This document shows positions 17,616-25,660 of a stretch of 64,000 bases of DNA, piece after piece (within the stretch, counting starts at the first letter, position 1; the number at the start of each line of letters is the position of its first letter). This DNA is from Pandoraea iniqua. GTDB taxonomy: Bacteria > Pseudomonadota > Gammaproteobacteria > Burkholderiales > Burkholderiaceae. The translations under genes were made by a program, and so were the position numbers. The notes under the pieces were generated by a model. The model made no database searches. It saw nothing but the letters and a program-made list of their open reading frames with translations, and had not been told where the DNA came from. Location: the NCBI RefSeq assembly GCF_902459685.1, contig NZ_CABPSF010000001.1, positions 930,001-994,000 on the forward strand, read 5' to 3'.

Positions 17616-17681
17616 ATGTCTTACGAAATGCTGTTGTTCATCACCCTCATGTTGATCGCCGTGTCGGCGCAATTCATCTGA
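17616..17681 (+). CDS. Putative 21-residue hydrophobic membrane peptide
   Basis: A short frame, MSYEMLLFITLMLIAVSAQFI, starts at 17616 with GAGG about six bases upstream and ends at 17681. After a polar MSYE start it is one continuous hydrophobic stretch long enough to span the membrane. It is too short for ordinary gene calling. Small single-span proteins of this kind are common envelope-stress or transporter accessories, but nothing here shows a function. Confidence is limited because 21 codons can occur by chance. Confidence 0.35.
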   Translation: MSYEMLLFITLMLIAVSAQFI

Positions 17682-17762
17682 CCGTCTGACATCTCATACG
17701 GCGTTCATCGACTCAAACAAGTTGTCCACCCGCACGGGATGTCACGCCCGTGCGTTGGCGCA

Positions 17763-18254
17763 TCATTTCGCTGGCGGCGTGTGATGTTCTGCGGATCTGA
17801 AGACGGCGTCGGCGTTCGCTTTCTGCGCGTCGGACATGCTGTTGTAAAGGGTCTCGAACGGCGGCCCGAGTTTGGTGACCCCATCGGCGTGCGCCTGCGC
17901 AAGTTCGCTGTACGACTTCATGTCGTCGAGAGCGGACATGCGGTTCTGGTTGTCTTTTCTCGATTGCGCCAGCGTCGTCATGGCATCGCCGTTGGCGCGC
18001 ATGACGTCCGTGAAGTCTTTCCACAAGCCCTCTTGCGAGCGCGTGATATGCAGTTTTGCGTGGAGATCGGTAATACGGGTTTCGATACGCGAGCGCGCGG
18101 CCGTGTTCACGAGGTGCGGCTGCCCCGGCGTGCCTGCGCCTGCTGGCATGGGGGCCGATTGCGCGAAGGGGGAGGCCATCGCGAGTGTGAGACACGTTGT
18201 GGTGGCAATCCACCGGGTGGTATTCGGTGAATCGGGGGATAACGACTGTTCCAT
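17763..18254 (-). CDS. Spy/CpxP-like (LTxxQ motif) periplasmic protein
   Basis: 163 residues. An N-terminal hydrophobic stretch (TTTCLTLAMASPFAQSAP) is a probable signal peptide; the mature part is helical, with ARSRIETRITDLHAKLHITRSQEGLWKDFTDVM at residues about 53-85 resembling the LTxxQ region of Spy and CpxP. Those proteins are periplasmic chaperones induced by envelope stress. GGAG lies about eight bases before the ATG at 18254. It is a single gene. Assignment to the family rests on the pattern, not on a strong sequence match. Confidence 0.7.
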   Translation of the reverse strand: MEQSLSPDSPNTTRWIATTTCLTLAMASPFAQSAPMPAGAGTPGQPHLVNTAARSRIETRITDLHAKLHITRSQEGLWKDFTDVMRANGDAMTTLAQSRKDNQNRMSALDDMKSYSELAQAHADGVTKLGPPFETLYNSMSDAQKANADAVFRSAEHHTPPAK

Positions 18255-18329
18255 GGCGGGTCTCCGTATGACTTCACGGATTCACCATGCCCGCAATATC
18301 GCTGCCGGTCCGTTCGGTAACCGACGAAG

Positions 18330-19319
18330 TTACACCGGCGCACGCAGGGTAATCCCTGTCCAGTGGCCGTCGGCCTGCAACTCACGGATCAGATCGGCGA
18401 TGCACTGCCGCACGGCCAGCGTGGCGGAACCCACCGGTAACGAGTTCGACCAGCACACGCTGGCCGGGCGTACCATCTGTGGCGACACGATACGCACCGC
18501 TTTGGGGCGTAGCGCCGGATCCCGCGGCGCCAGTGCTGAGGCCGGCAAAATCGCGCACGCGTCGCCGGCGCGAGCGATATCGATCAGCGTGGGCAGCGAG
18601 TCGATATCGGCAACGATATTCAACTCGACATTGGCCTGCGAGAAGCTGCGCTCGATCAACAGGCGCAGGCCATTCGATGCGCTCGGCACGACCAGCGGCA
18701 CATTCGCCAGCCGTGCCAGTTCACAGGTGCCGCTCGCGACGTCGTTGCCGTTTTCGCGGGCGCCGGGGGCGATGTCTGCATCAGCGTAAATCTCGGGGCA
18801 GACCAGATGTCCGCCCATCACATACAGCTCTTCGTCGAACAGCGGCATGACCGAGATACCGCGCGTTTCCGAATCGCGGAACAACATCGCCAGATCGAGC
18901 CGCCCGTTCGCGAGCAATTCGCCGATGTAGCCGCTCATGCTCTCGAAGATCTGCAAACGAATGCCGGGATATTGCGTGCGTACGCGCTGAAAAAGCGGCA
19001 CGGCAAGGATCGCGGCAATCGTCGTCGGAAAGCCCACGGCCACCGGCCCTGCCTCGCTGCCACCTCCCTCGCGGACCTCTTCGCGAATCTGCTCCATCTG
19101 CCGCAGCACGACGCGCGCATGGCGATAGAGCGTCTTGCCCGCGTCGGTCGGCACGACCCCTTGCGCACTGCGAATCAGCAACTGCGTCTGCAATTCCTCT
19201 TCGAGCGTGCGCAACTGCTGACTCAGCGACGGTTGAGCGATCAGCAGCCGTTCGGCCGCCTTCGAGAGGCTGCCGCTGTCGACGATGGCGACGAAGTTGC
19301 GCAGTTGCCGGACATCCAT
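18330..19319 (-). CDS. LysR family regulator of the 2-hydroxycarboxylate operon
   Basis: About 329 residues beginning MDVRQLRNFVAIVDSGSLSKAAERLLIAQPSLSQQLRTLEEELQ, close in wording to Nac/Cbl-type or TsaR-like LysR N-termini, followed by the effector domain. The frame extends upstream to 19451 but the family start is the ATG at 19319. It faces the transporter, CoA-transferase and lyase operon at 19542-22970, with two ATAG-N7-CTAT sites in the 222-bp spacer. Control of that operon and of itself is therefore likely. Confidence 0.88.
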   Translation of the reverse strand: MDVRQLRNFVAIVDSGSLSKAAERLLIAQPSLSQQLRTLEEELQTQLLIRSAQGVVPTDAGKTLYRHARVVLRQMEQIREEVREGGGSEAGPVAVGFPTTIAAILAVPLFQRVRTQYPGIRLQIFESMSGYIGELLANGRLDLAMLFRDSETRGISVMPLFDEELYVMGGHLVCPEIYADADIAPGARENGNDVASGTCELARLANVPLVVPSASNGLRLLIERSFSQANVELNIVADIDSLPTLIDIARAGDACAILPASALAPRDPALRPKAVRIVSPQMVRPASVCWSNSLPVGSATLAVRQCIADLIRELQADGHWTGITLRAPV

Positions 19320-19355
19320 GAGCGAGAGATGGAAACAGGAATAGGGGATTGGGTC

Positions 19356-19370
19356 ATAGCGTACCCCTAT
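19356..19370. promoter_or_regulatory. ATAG-N7-CTAT operator-like site, regulator-proximal copy
   Basis: ATAGCGTACCCCTAT lies 37 bp upstream of the LysR start at 19319. It shares the ATAG-N7-CTAT pattern, and its T-N-A spacing, with the second site at 19441-19455. The centres are 85 bp apart, about eight helical turns, which fits cooperative binding by one regulator. Confidence 0.55.
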
Positions 19371-19439
19371 ATGCATCGCTTTGAAATGGGGGCCGCGACA
19401 GCGATTCCTAACCGGCGAGAACCATTTCGAGGGGTAAGC

Positions 19440-19456
19440 CATAGGTTGCACCTATG
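19440..19456. promoter_or_regulatory. ATAG-N7-CTAT operator-like palindrome, operon-proximal copy
   Basis: CATAGGT-TGC-ACCTATG is a perfect inverted repeat with 7-bp arms, about 86 bp upstream of the transporter ATG at 19542. It matches the site at 19356-19370 in its ATAG-N7-CTAT frame. It is the better palindrome of the two and the likely primary LysR site for activation of the operon. Confidence 0.6.
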
Positions 19457-19541
19457 CCCATATCTGAATTCAGTATTTCCTCTCCGGCTTTTCGCGCGCC
19501 TATAGTGCGGCAGGAAAACGCATAAATCGGAGACAGAACAA

Positions 19542-20912
19542 ATGCAGATGCGTGAACGCACTTCCCTTGGTACGGCCGAGCATGCGCCTTCGGGCGGGCT
19601 TTCCCCGACCGGTACGACACATCGGTTTCGCGACGCCTGGTGGCGCCTCATGGATATGCGCATCGGCATCGTGCCGCTGCCCGTGCATATCGTGCTGGCC
19701 CTCGCGCTGATCGCGACGGCCGCCACCGGCAAACTCTCTGCCGAACTCTCGCCGATCATCGCGTTGCTCGCCGTTTGCAGCTTCACGTGCATGGAAATCG
19801 GCCAGCGCATTCCGATCTTCCGCAGCATCGGGGGCCCGGTGATTCTGGTCACGTTCCTGCCGTCGTATCTGGTCTTCACACATGCGCTGCCGCCGGCCGT
19901 GGTCAAGCCGATCGTCGACTTCTGGAAGGCCGGCAACTTCCTGTATCTGTTCATTCCCGCGATCATCGTCGGCAGCATTCTGAGCATGGACCGCAAGGTG
20001 CTGATCGGCGGCTTCCTGCGCATCTTCGTGCCGCTGGTTGCCGGTTCGCTGCTCGCAGGCGCTGTCGGGACGGCCGTGGGCACGTTGCTCGGCATGGGCG
20101 TGTTCCATACGGTGTTCTTCGTCGTGATCCCGGTCATGTCGGGTGGTCTGGGCGAGGGCGTCATTCCGCTCACGCTCGGCTATTCGGAAGTGCTGCATCA
20201 ACCGGCGGGTGAATTACTCGCGCAAGCGCTGCCGGCCGTGATGCTCGGCAACGTGACGGCGATTGTCTTCTCGGGTGTGCTCAATGCCATCGGCAAGCGC
20301 TATCCGTCGCTGACCGGCAATGGCCAACTGATGCGCTCGGGTGACGACGACCTGCCGGAAACCGCCAAGTCCACCGCGCCAATCGATGCCACCGACATTG
20401 CTGCGGCCGGCATGATCGCCGTGTGCCTGTACTTCGTCGGCATGCTCGCGCAGAACACGCTGGGGCTGCCGGGCCCGGTGATGATGCTGGTGCTCGCCGT
20501 GGCGGCCAAGGTGTTCTTCGTGTTCTCGCCGCGGCTGGAACGGGGCGCAGGCGTGGTCTACAAATTCTTCGCGACGGCCGTCACTTATCCGCTGCTGTTT
20601 GCCATCGGCGTCGTCATTACGCCGTGGCAGAAGATCATCGATTCGTTCAACGTGCCGACGCTCGTGACCATCGTCGCGACCGTGGCCACGCTGATGGTGA
20701 CCGCGTTCGTCGTGGCACGCCGCATGAATATGCACCCGATCGATGCGGCCATTGTCGTGGGCACGCACAGCGGCCTCGGCGGCACCGGCGACGTCGCGAT
20801 TCTCACCGCCGCGAATCGCATGCGTCTGATGCCGTTTGCCCAGATTGCCACCCGTATCGGCGGCGCGATCACGATCACGCTGAGCCTGATTGTGCTCGCC
20901 AAGATCGTCTGA
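19542..20912 (+). CDS. 2-hydroxycarboxylate transporter (2HCT, CitS/CimH/MaeN family)
   Basis: 456 residues, about 11-12 hydrophobic segments. Both family re-entrant-loop signatures are visible: SGGLGEGVIPLTLGYSE (residues about 203-219) and HSGLGGTGDVAILTAANRM near the C-terminus. The 2HCT family takes up citrate, malate, citramalate and related acids bearing a 2-hydroxy group, usually with Na+ or H+. GGAGA sits eight bases before the ATG. It is the first gene of a three-gene operon with a CoA-transferase and a CitE-like lyase, which suggests a substrate activated to a CoA ester and cleaved. Citrate is less likely since no citrate lyase complex is present. Confidence 0.88.
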   Translation: MQMRERTSLGTAEHAPSGGLSPTGTTHRFRDAWWRLMDMRIGIVPLPVHIVLALALIATAATGKLSAELSPIIALLAVCSFTCMEIGQRIPIFRSIGGPVILVTFLPSYLVFTHALPPAVVKPIVDFWKAGNFLYLFIPAIIVGSILSMDRKVLIGGFLRIFVPLVAGSLLAGAVGTAVGTLLGMGVFHTVFFVVIPVMSGGLGEGVIPLTLGYSEVLHQPAGELLAQALPAVMLGNVTAIVFSGVLNAIGKRYPSLTGNGQLMRSGDDDLPETAKSTAPIDATDIAAAGMIAVCLYFVGMLAQNTLGLPGPVMMLVLAVAAKVFFVFSPRLERGAGVVYKFFATAVTYPLLFAIGVVITPWQKIIDSFNVPTLVTIVATVATLMVTAFVVARRMNMHPIDAAIVVGTHSGLGGTGDVAILTAANRMRLMPFAQIATRIGGAITITLSLIVLAKIV

Positions 20913-20952
20913 TGCACCGCCAGTCTTTTACTTTCCTCCGGAGAACGTTGTC

Positions 20953-22131
20953 ATGAGGCCCCTCGACGGCATCAAGGTCATCGCGCTCGAACACGCCATT
21001 GCGGCGCCGTTCTGCACCCGTCAACTGGCCGATCTCGGCGCCCGCGTCATTAAGATCGAGCGCCCCGGCGTCGGCGATTTCGCCCGCGCCTATGACGCAC
21101 GCGTCGAAGGCATGTCGTCGCACTTCGTGTGGACCAACCGCTCGAAAGAGAGTCTGTCGCTCGACCTCAAGCAGCCCGCCGCGCAGGACGTGCTGCACCG
21201 CCTGCTGGCCGACGCCGACGTGCTGGTGCAGAACTTGGCGCCGGGGGCCGCTGACCGGCTCGGCCTGTCTTATGAAGCGCTCGCCGAGAAGTATCCGCAG
21301 ATCATCGTGTGCGGCATTTCGGGCTACGGCCCGGACGGCCCGTATCGCGACAAGAAGGCTTACGACCTGTTGATTCAGAGCGAATCGGGGTTCCTGTCGG
21401 TGACGGGCTCGCCCGAAGCGTCGGCCAAAGCCGGTTGTTCGATTGCCGATATCGCGGCGGGGATGTACGCGTACACCAACATTCTGTCGGCGCTGTTGCA
21501 GCGGCAGAAGACGGGACGCGGCTGCCGCATCGACGTGTCGATGCTGGAGTGCATGGTCGAGTGGATGGGTTTTCCGCTGTATTACGCGATCGACGACCAG
21601 AACCCGCCCCCGCGTGCCGGTGCTGCGCACGCCACGATTTTCCCGTACGGGCCGTTCGCCGCTGGCGATGGCAAGACGGTGATGCTCGGATTGCAGAACG
21701 AGCGCGAGTGGAAGGTGTTCTGCGAGAAGGTGCTCGAAAAGCCTGAACTGACCGACGATGACCGTTTTCGCTCGAACCCGCTGCGGCTTGAGAATCGCGA
21801 GGTCTTGCGCGCCATCATCAATGAGGTGTTCATGCAGTTGAGCGCGGCGCAACTGGTCGCGCGCCTCGATGCGGTCGGCATTGCCAACGCCAATCTGAAT
21901 TCGATGCACGACGTGTGGAACCACCCGCAACTGGCGGCGCGCGGTCGCTGGACCCAAGTGCAGACGCCGAACGGTCCGGTGACGGCACCGCTGCCGCCGG
22001 GCGTACCGGCGTCGTTCGCGCCGCGCATGGACCCGATTCCCGCGCTGGGGCAACACACCGACGCGATTCTCGCCGAGCTGGGCCTCACGGCGGCGCAGAT
22101 CGCCGAGATGCACGCCGGGCACGCGGTCTGA
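20953..22131 (+). CDS. CaiB/BaiF (class III) CoA-transferase
   Basis: About 392 residues beginning MRPLDGIKVIALEHAIAAPFCTRQLADLGARVIKIERPGVGD, the standard class III CoA-transferase N-terminus. A further family block is SKESLSLDLKQPAAQDVLHRLLADADVLVQN, with the catalytic Asp expected near residue 165-170 (the GCSIADIAAG region). These enzymes move CoA from succinyl-CoA or acetyl-CoA to a carboxylic acid. The ATG at 20953 with GGAG upstream is preferred to an in-frame ATG at 20890 that overlaps the transporter gene. In context it should activate the acid imported by the 2HCT protein for the lyase encoded next. Confidence 0.88.
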   Translation: MRPLDGIKVIALEHAIAAPFCTRQLADLGARVIKIERPGVGDFARAYDARVEGMSSHFVWTNRSKESLSLDLKQPAAQDVLHRLLADADVLVQNLAPGAADRLGLSYEALAEKYPQIIVCGISGYGPDGPYRDKKAYDLLIQSESGFLSVTGSPEASAKAGCSIADIAAGMYAYTNILSALLQRQKTGRGCRIDVSMLECMVEWMGFPLYYAIDDQNPPPRAGAAHATIFPYGPFAAGDGKTVMLGLQNEREWKVFCEKVLEKPELTDDDRFRSNPLRLENREVLRAIINEVFMQLSAAQLVARLDAVGIANANLNSMHDVWNHPQLAARGRWTQVQTPNGPVTAPLPPGVPASFAPRMDPIPALGQHTDAILAELGLTAAQIAEMHAGHAV

Positions 22132-22151
22132 TGCGCAAGGAGATACCGATC

Positions 22152-22970
22152 ATGCCATCCCGTTCGTGGTTGTTCGTGCCGGGCAATCGTCCCGAGCGAT
22201 TCGAAAAGGCGCTTGCTGCGGGTGCCGACGCTGTCATCGTCGATCTCGAAGATGCCGTGCCGCTTGCCGACAAAATCACTGCGCGTGCGCAGGTGCGTGA
22301 ATGGCTGGCGGGTGATGCGTCTGAAGCGGAAGCTCCCCTCTATGTGCGCATCAATGCGGTGACGACCGACTGGTTTGCCGACGACGTGCGCGCGCTCGCG
22401 GCGTTGCCGCGTGTTGCCGGTCTGGTGGTGCCGAAGGCGGAGGATGCCACCACGTTGATCGCAGCGGCGACGGGGGCTCACGACGCGTTGCGCGTCGTGC
22501 CGTTGATCGAGACCGCTCGTGCGTTTGGCGGGCTCGATGCCATTGCGGCGTCCCCGCGTGTCGAGCGGCTAATGTTCGGCACGATCGATTTTCAACTCGA
22601 TATCGGCGTCGAAGGTGACGGCGACGAGCTGCTTTACTTCCGCTCGCAACTGACGCTCGCGTCGCGGCTGGCAGGCATCGGCGCGCCGGTGGACGGCGTG
22701 ACCACGGTATTCGACGACGCTGACGTGATCGAGCAGGAAGCTCGCCGCGCGAGACGTCTCGGCTTTCGCGGCAAGCTGTGCATTCATCCGAAACAGATCG
22801 CTGCCGTGCATGCCGCGTTTGCGTGGCGCGACGATGAGATCGCATGGGCCCGACGCGTGGTCGCGGCCGCCGAGGCGAGCGGCGGCGCGGCCGTCGCACT
22901 CGACGGAAAGATGGTGGATACGCCGGTCCTGATGAAGGCGCAGGAGATTCTGGCGAGCTTGCCGGGGTGA
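22152..22970 (+). CDS. HpcH/HpaI aldolase family, CitE-like acyl-CoA lyase
   Basis: 272 residues beginning MPSRSWLFVPGNRPERFEKALAAGADAVIVDLEDAVP, typical of CitE-like lyases; the Mg-binding acidic residues are expected in VIVDLEDAV and in the LMFGTIDFQLDIG region, and the KLCIHPKQI block near residue 220 is also conserved. Stand-alone CitE-like enzymes cleave malyl-CoA, citramalyl-CoA or similar esters. AAGGAG nine bases before 22152 decides the start; the ATG at 22131, at the transferase stop, is rejected. Together with the CoA-transferase it could convert citramalate to pyruvate plus acetyl-CoA, or malate to glyoxylate plus acetyl-CoA (inference). Confidence 0.87.
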   Translation: MPSRSWLFVPGNRPERFEKALAAGADAVIVDLEDAVPLADKITARAQVREWLAGDASEAEAPLYVRINAVTTDWFADDVRALAALPRVAGLVVPKAEDATTLIAAATGAHDALRVVPLIETARAFGGLDAIAASPRVERLMFGTIDFQLDIGVEGDGDELLYFRSQLTLASRLAGIGAPVDGVTTVFDDADVIEQEARRARRLGFRGKLCIHPKQIAAVHAAFAWRDDEIAWARRVVAAAEASGGAAVALDGKMVDTPVLMKAQEILASLPG

Positions 22971-22979
22971 AGTATCAAC

Positions 22980-23567
22980 TCACAGATCCAATCGCGAGAT
23001 CTTGGTCCCGGAAAGCGAGATGTCACCCATCAGTCCGCTGTTGGTCATGACAAAGGCTTCGACCGGGTGACTGGTCGTCGTCGTATCGATCTGACCGTTT
23101 GCGCCGACTTTCACGATCGCGACAGAGGCGTCGGCACCGGCCGACCATCCGTTCGATTTGACGAATTTGTCCAGCGCTTCCTGCGTCATGAACAGATACA
23201 CCATCGACTTCGATTGCATCCCCAACTGGGCGCCCACCGAAGCCGACGAGACGCTGTAATACCCGCTCGTGCGCGTTCCGACGCGCAGTACGCCGTCACC
23301 GTGCTGTCCCCCCACGATCACACCGGCCTGAATGACGGAGGGAAACACCAGCACGCCTTGTGCCTTGCCCACCAGTTCGCGCGAACCGGGAACCGTCGAA
23401 AACAGCCGCGAAAGCGTGCCGTCAGCGGCGGCGTCAATGGACTGCTTGCGTGAATTATTGGCCTCGGGTGTCGCCGGTGAGTTGCCTGTCGTCGAGCATC
23501 CCGAGAGGACGGCAACCAAAGCCGCTGCGACAACGGAAGCCCGGAAGAATTGGCGACGAGTTTGCAT
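22980..23567 (-). CDS. YSC84/SYLF-domain lipoprotein (BPSL1445 type)
   Basis: 195 residues. The N-terminus MQTRRQFFRASVVAAALVAVLSGC combines a twin-arginine-like TRRQFF with a lipobox (LSGC, C24), so the mature protein is probably lipid-anchored. The remainder is the SYLF/YSC84 domain: GVLVFPSVIQAGVIVGGQHGDGVL, YYSVSSASVGAQLGMQSKSMVYLFMT and VEAFVMTNSGLMGDISLSGTKI. SYLF domains bind lipids in eukaryotes; the bacterial role is unclear, though BPSL1445 is a known Burkholderia antigen. GGAG lies nine bases before the ATG at 23567. A copy of the TGCCC/CCNATG element sits 144 bp upstream, pointing at this gene. Confidence 0.85.
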   Translation of the reverse strand: MQTRRQFFRASVVAAALVAVLSGCSTTGNSPATPEANNSRKQSIDAAADGTLSRLFSTVPGSRELVGKAQGVLVFPSVIQAGVIVGGQHGDGVLRVGTRTSGYYSVSSASVGAQLGMQSKSMVYLFMTQEALDKFVKSNGWSAGADASVAIVKVGANGQIDTTTTSHPVEAFVMTNSGLMGDISLSGTKISRLDL

Positions 23568-23710
23568 GGTGATCTCCGAATATTTTTTTGAGGCACCCAC
23601 CGATTGAGCCGAGCTCCGCGCGCCAGCGCCCACGGAAACGGCGGAAATGTCCCCGCACACGCATCTCAGGGGCAATTGTCTGAGAGTGTCAGATTTGTGA
23701 CGGCAAGTTG

Positions 23711-23750
23711 CCATTGGTATTTGGGGCAGCACCGATTGCCCGTCGGGGCA
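23711..23750 (-). promoter_or_regulatory. TGCCC-N(16-17)-TGCCCY-N5-CCNATG element, copy 1 (towards the YSC84 gene)
   Basis: Read on the minus strand it has TGCCCC, GGGCA three bases later, a second TGCCCC 22 bases after the first, five bases, then CCAATGG. It is one of five copies of the same arrangement between 23.7 and 34.0 kb, and it points at the YSC84-type gene whose start is 144 bp downstream. Confidence 0.65.
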
Positions 23751-23766
23751 GCGAAAGATATCGACA

Positions 23767-25497
23767 TCAGGTCTCGTTTGCGCCACGGGGTCCGGCGCTC
23801 TCCTGTGCGGGGGAAGGCGCCCAACCTTCGCGCGCAATGACAACCGGTATCTCCGGTTGTTCTTCGAAATGAGGCGACATGATCTGCACGCCATATTCGT
23901 TGAACACGTCGACGATCTGACTATGCAGTTCGCTCAACATGACGAGGCGCTGCGCAGGATTCACCGGCGCGACATGCAAGTCGTACTCGATATAGAAGTC
24001 CGAGAGCGAACGTTGCAGAACGAATGGCGCCGGCGACTGGGCAACGCTTTTCGTTCGTGCCGCTGCCAGACTCAGCATTGCCTGCACCTGCCGCCATGGC
24101 GTGTCGTAGCCGATGGTCACCGAGGTGACGACGAGTGCCGGCGCTTTGCCGTCGCGGCTCGAGAAGTTGTGCACGATGGCACCAACGACAACGGCGTTCG
24201 GAATGGTGACTTCTTCCCGGCGCACGTTGGTCAGCTTGACCGACAGGGTATCCACGCTCACCACGACCCCGGCCGTGTCGCCGATCTGCACCATATCGCC
24301 CGCCTGAAATGCACGGCTGTAGGTCACGACGATGCCACTCATCAGTTGATTGACGATGCCTGCCGAGCCGAGCGAAATCATAAGACCCAACAGCACACTC
24401 AAGCCCTTGAAAACATCACTTTGCGCGCCCGGAAAATAAGGATAAGCAAAGGTCAGCGCAAGCGCCCAGACCACAATCGCTACGATGCGGCGGGAAGCAC
24501 CCGCAGTGTCGGGATGCAGGCCCGGGATATTGAGATGACGTTGCTGAATCGCTGAAAAGACGTTGTTGATGAGATTGTGCAGCGCCCGTGTGAGAAGAAA
24601 TATCACGGCAATGGCGATCAGTCCCGGAATGGCATTGACGATGCCCAGCGCGAAAGTGTTCAACAAGTCCCAGAGAAAGCTGCTCAAGCGCTCGCCCATG
24701 GGCTCGGAGACGGGGAAGCGCTCCAGCACATAGATGAGATAGAGATAGACCAGCGCGGCCACAAAGAAGAGAAAAAGCAGTTGCACGATCTGCCGTGCCA
24801 ACTGGAACGCCGATCCGGTCCAGTCGAAAGTTTGCGACGTGCGCCGGAGCAGATGGGCCTCGACGGCATATTGGATGCGCGTCTGGAACCGGGTTTGCAG
24901 CCGGCCGGCGATCCAGACCACGACGCCCAGAACGACCGTTGCCAGCAGGGAAAGCAGGATGCCGCGAATGATGTTCGGCCAGTGCAATTGCGCCCGTCTG
25001 GCGGCTAACGCGGTATCGAGCCGCCCCTGCGTCTCCTGCGCGATGACCTCGAACGGGCGGTCGTCGGCTTCGTCAACATCGCCCGCCAGCAGCGCGAAAA
25101 GAATGCGGTCGCCGCGACGGAATACGACACCGTGGTTTTGTCCCATCGATGCCTGAACCGCTTGCGTGGGAAGACTCAGAACGCTCTCCGGCAACCCGTC
25201 GAGCACGGCGTAGGAGCGATCGGCCCGCTGCTGCGGTGTGGCGCCACTGAGCGACGCGCGAAACGTGGCGATGGGGCGATCCATGTATCGGAGGTCGGCG
25301 GCAGATGCGTCCGTTGCTGCGGCAGGCCGTGACGCTTGTGCGTGGGCCGCTGGCGGCGCCGCGACTATCGCCAGACAGATGGCCAGCGACATCAGGAAAG
25401 ACGTCAAGCGCGACGCAAATTCCCGGCAAGACGGCCGTATCGTCGCGTCTCGCGAAATGTCATAAAAGGTCGCAGGTGCGACAGTGCGGGTCATCAT
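23767..25497 (-). CDS. Mechanosensitive ion channel, MscS family (medium length)
   Basis: 576 residues. A hydrophobic signal region (LMSLAICLAIVAAPPAAHAQA, residues about 33-53), a periplasmic segment of about 100 residues, about five membrane helices, then the MscS pore and beta domain. The pore helix lies in the GLSVLLGLMISLGSAGIVNQLMSGIVVTYSRAFQAGDMVQIGDTAGVV region, residues about 370-420. AGGAG six bases before the ATG at 25497 decides the start. It is divergent from the membrane protein gene at 25661, sharing the spacer that carries copy 2 of the TGCCC/CCNATG element. This is the second MscS-type channel in the window. Confidence 0.87.
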   Translation of the reverse strand: MMTRTVAPATFYDISRDATIRPSCREFASRLTSFLMSLAICLAIVAAPPAAHAQASRPAAATDASAADLRYMDRPIATFRASLSGATPQQRADRSYAVLDGLPESVLSLPTQAVQASMGQNHGVVFRRGDRILFALLAGDVDEADDRPFEVIAQETQGRLDTALAARRAQLHWPNIIRGILLSLLATVVLGVVVWIAGRLQTRFQTRIQYAVEAHLLRRTSQTFDWTGSAFQLARQIVQLLFLFFVAALVYLYLIYVLERFPVSEPMGERLSSFLWDLLNTFALGIVNAIPGLIAIAVIFLLTRALHNLINNVFSAIQQRHLNIPGLHPDTAGASRRIVAIVVWALALTFAYPYFPGAQSDVFKGLSVLLGLMISLGSAGIVNQLMSGIVVTYSRAFQAGDMVQIGDTAGVVVSVDTLSVKLTNVRREEVTIPNAVVVGAIVHNFSSRDGKAPALVVTSVTIGYDTPWRQVQAMLSLAAARTKSVAQSPAPFVLQRSLSDFYIEYDLHVAPVNPAQRLVMLSELHSQIVDVFNEYGVQIMSPHFEEQPEIPVVIAREGWAPSPAQESAGPRGANET

Positions 25498-25551
25498 GGA
25501 CGCTCCTGAATTGTCACAGCGGACCTGTGGCGATTCTCGCGCGAACCCACA

Positions 25552-25590
25552 TGCCCCGGGGGGCAAAATACTTGCCCTAAACCCCGATGG
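25552..25590 (+). promoter_or_regulatory. TGCCC/CCNATG element, copy 2 (towards the membrane protein at 25661)
   Basis: TGCCCC, then GGGCA, a second TGCCCT 21 bases after the first, N5, and CCGATGG. It ends 70 bp before the ATG at 25661. It lies in the divergent spacer with the MscS-type gene (start 25497), so either or both promoters may respond, but the orientation matches the plus-strand gene as in the other copies. Confidence 0.65.
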
Positions 25591-25660
25591 CGCGCTCGCG
25601 CATCCGGCGCAAGACTACGGGCCTGCACCCCCTCACGCGACATCCCGCAAGGAGGCATTC

